Shown piece after piece: positions 5,271-5,900 of a stretch of DNA of 5,900 nt. The translations under genes were made by a program, and so were the position numbers. This DNA comes from JBFGFG01 sp041627475 (lineage in GTDB: Bacteria > Actinomycetota > Nitriliruptoria > Nitriliruptorales > Nitriliruptoraceae). The DNA lies in the NCBI GenBank assembly GCA_041627475.1, contig JBFKQZ010000201.1, positions 1-5,900 on the forward strand. The letters run 5' to 3'. Under the pieces are notes generated by a model. The model worked only from the letters and a program-made list of their open reading frames with translations, had not been told where the DNA came from and made no database searches. The stretch's first letter is position 1. The number at the start of each line of letters is the position of its first letter.

Positions 5271-5900
5271 TCAGGGCGCCCGGTCGAACGTGTGCGGCTC
5301 GCCGTCCAGGCGGTCCTCGCTGGTCGGGTTCAGCACCAGACCGTCCGCCGACCACTCGACGAAGACCCGCACCGGCGCACGCGTCGGTGACCCGAGGTGG
5401 TTGAAGCCGAGCTCCAGCACGATCGCGCGGCCCGCGATGCGGAACGTGCCGGGGAAGGCGACGAAGCCGTCAGGCGTGTCGAGGTAGGCGGCCCACTCCC
5501 CCGTCGGGCCGCCACCGTCGACGAACAGCTGGTACCCCTCGTCCCCGACGTCGACACCGAGCAGCGGCACCTCGTCCGCCGGAGGCACCGCGGGCACGTT
5601 CCCGGCGAACCGCAGCGTCACCCGGAGGGCGTTGCCGACCTCGACGAGCTCCACGGCCGTGAGGTCCACCCAGGCAGGCCCCTGCACGCCGTGGTCGCCG
5701 GTGCGGTCAGCCACGGCCAACAGCACGACGGGATCGGCCGGGCCGGGCGTCGACGACTGGACCGTCGGGGACGGTGTCGGCGCGGACGGGCTCGCGGAAG
5801 GCGACGCGGCGGGTGAGGGGGAGGCCGCCCGGGCCGAGGACGCACTGTCGGTCGGCGCCGCCGACGGGGCCGCGGTCGGCGATGCCACGGGTGCGGGGAC
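5271..5900 (-). CDS. Secreted-type protein with Pro/Ala/Ser-rich linker and C-terminal beta-rich domain, N-terminus outside window
   Basis: I do not recognise a named family. The frame is open to the right edge, so the gene probably starts beyond it; 209 residues are visible, ending in TGA at 5273-5271. A GTG at 5888 could be read as a start, but it lies in the middle of low-complexity sequence with no Shine-Dalgarno. Residues 1-55 are a disordered Ala/Ser/Pro/Thr linker with repeated SPS/ASP/APT units, typical of extracellular or cell-wall-spanning proteins. Residues 56-209 form one acidic, beta-rich domain with alternating hydrophobics (VDLTAVELVEVGNALRVTLR, YQLFVDG, AIVLELGF, PVRVFVEW), suggesting a beta-sandwich; the DRTGDHG opening recalls DOMON-like sugar-binding modules, but only faintly. 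No transmembrane segment is visible in this part. A signal peptide or lipobox would lie in the missing N-terminus. The stop is about 50 nt before tRNA-Cys. Confidence 0.75.
   Translation of the reverse strand, partial: VPAPVASPTAAPSAAPTDSASSARAASPSPAASPSASPSAPTPSPTVQSSTPGPADPVVLLAVADRTGDHGVQGPAWVDLTAVELVEVGNALRVTLRFAGNVPAVPPADEVPLLGVDVGDEGYQLFVDGGGPTGEWAAYLDTPDGFVAFPGTFRIAGRAIVLELGFNHLGSPTRAPVRVFVEWSADGLVLNPTSEDRLDGEPHTFDRAP

Noticed and set aside
5731..5888. Short tandem repeat or CRISPR-like array in the GC-rich stretch
   Set aside because: The repetition is codon-level Ala/Ser/Pro/Thr low complexity in one reading frame, without constant repeat units or spacers.

Overview
This is a very GC-rich, densely packed bacterial chromosomal window. 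Its GC-ending codons, GTG starts, GroES-like paralogue and tRNA-Cys(GCA) followed by tRNA-Val(GAC) suggest a high-GC actinobacterium. A deep-branching class such as Nitriliruptoria is possible, but that is a guess from style and not from a marker gene. I see no mobile element, CRISPR array, prophage or restriction/defence gene.

Layout. The left edge (1-792, + strand) carries the 3' part of a classical short-chain dehydrogenase/reductase. Everything else is on the - strand. Read 5' to 3' on that strand: a secreted-looking protein with a Pro/Ala/Ser linker, running off the right edge (5900-5271); tRNA-Cys(GCA) (5218-5148); tRNA-Val(GAC) (5087-5011); a strong hairpin (5004-4981); a soluble GAF-domain sensor histidine kinase (4864-3665); a GroES/Cpn10-like protein (3625-3281); an E2-acyltransferase-like protein whose catalytic motif is lost (3284-2496); a HisC-type aminotransferase (2462-1377); and the ribosome-biogenesis GTPase EngB/YsxC (1376-798). 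EngB and the SDR converge tail to tail with 5 nt between their stop codons.

How the genes fit together. The five - strand protein genes from the kinase to engB are spaced by 39 nt, a 4-nt overlap, 33 nt and 0 nt, so they look like one transcription unit with two translationally coupled pairs (GroES-like/E2-like and hisC/engB). Their functions do not form one recognised pathway. The kinase has no response regulator next to it.

Most worth a second look: (1) the E2-like protein, which keeps the fold signature of a 2-oxoacid dehydrogenase acyltransferase but lacks the catalytic His and Asp and is start/stop-coupled to a GroES-like paralogue; (2) a two-block repeat shared by the regions upstream of the histidine kinase and of tRNA-Cys; (3) a tRNA-Val with C instead of the near-universal U at position 33.
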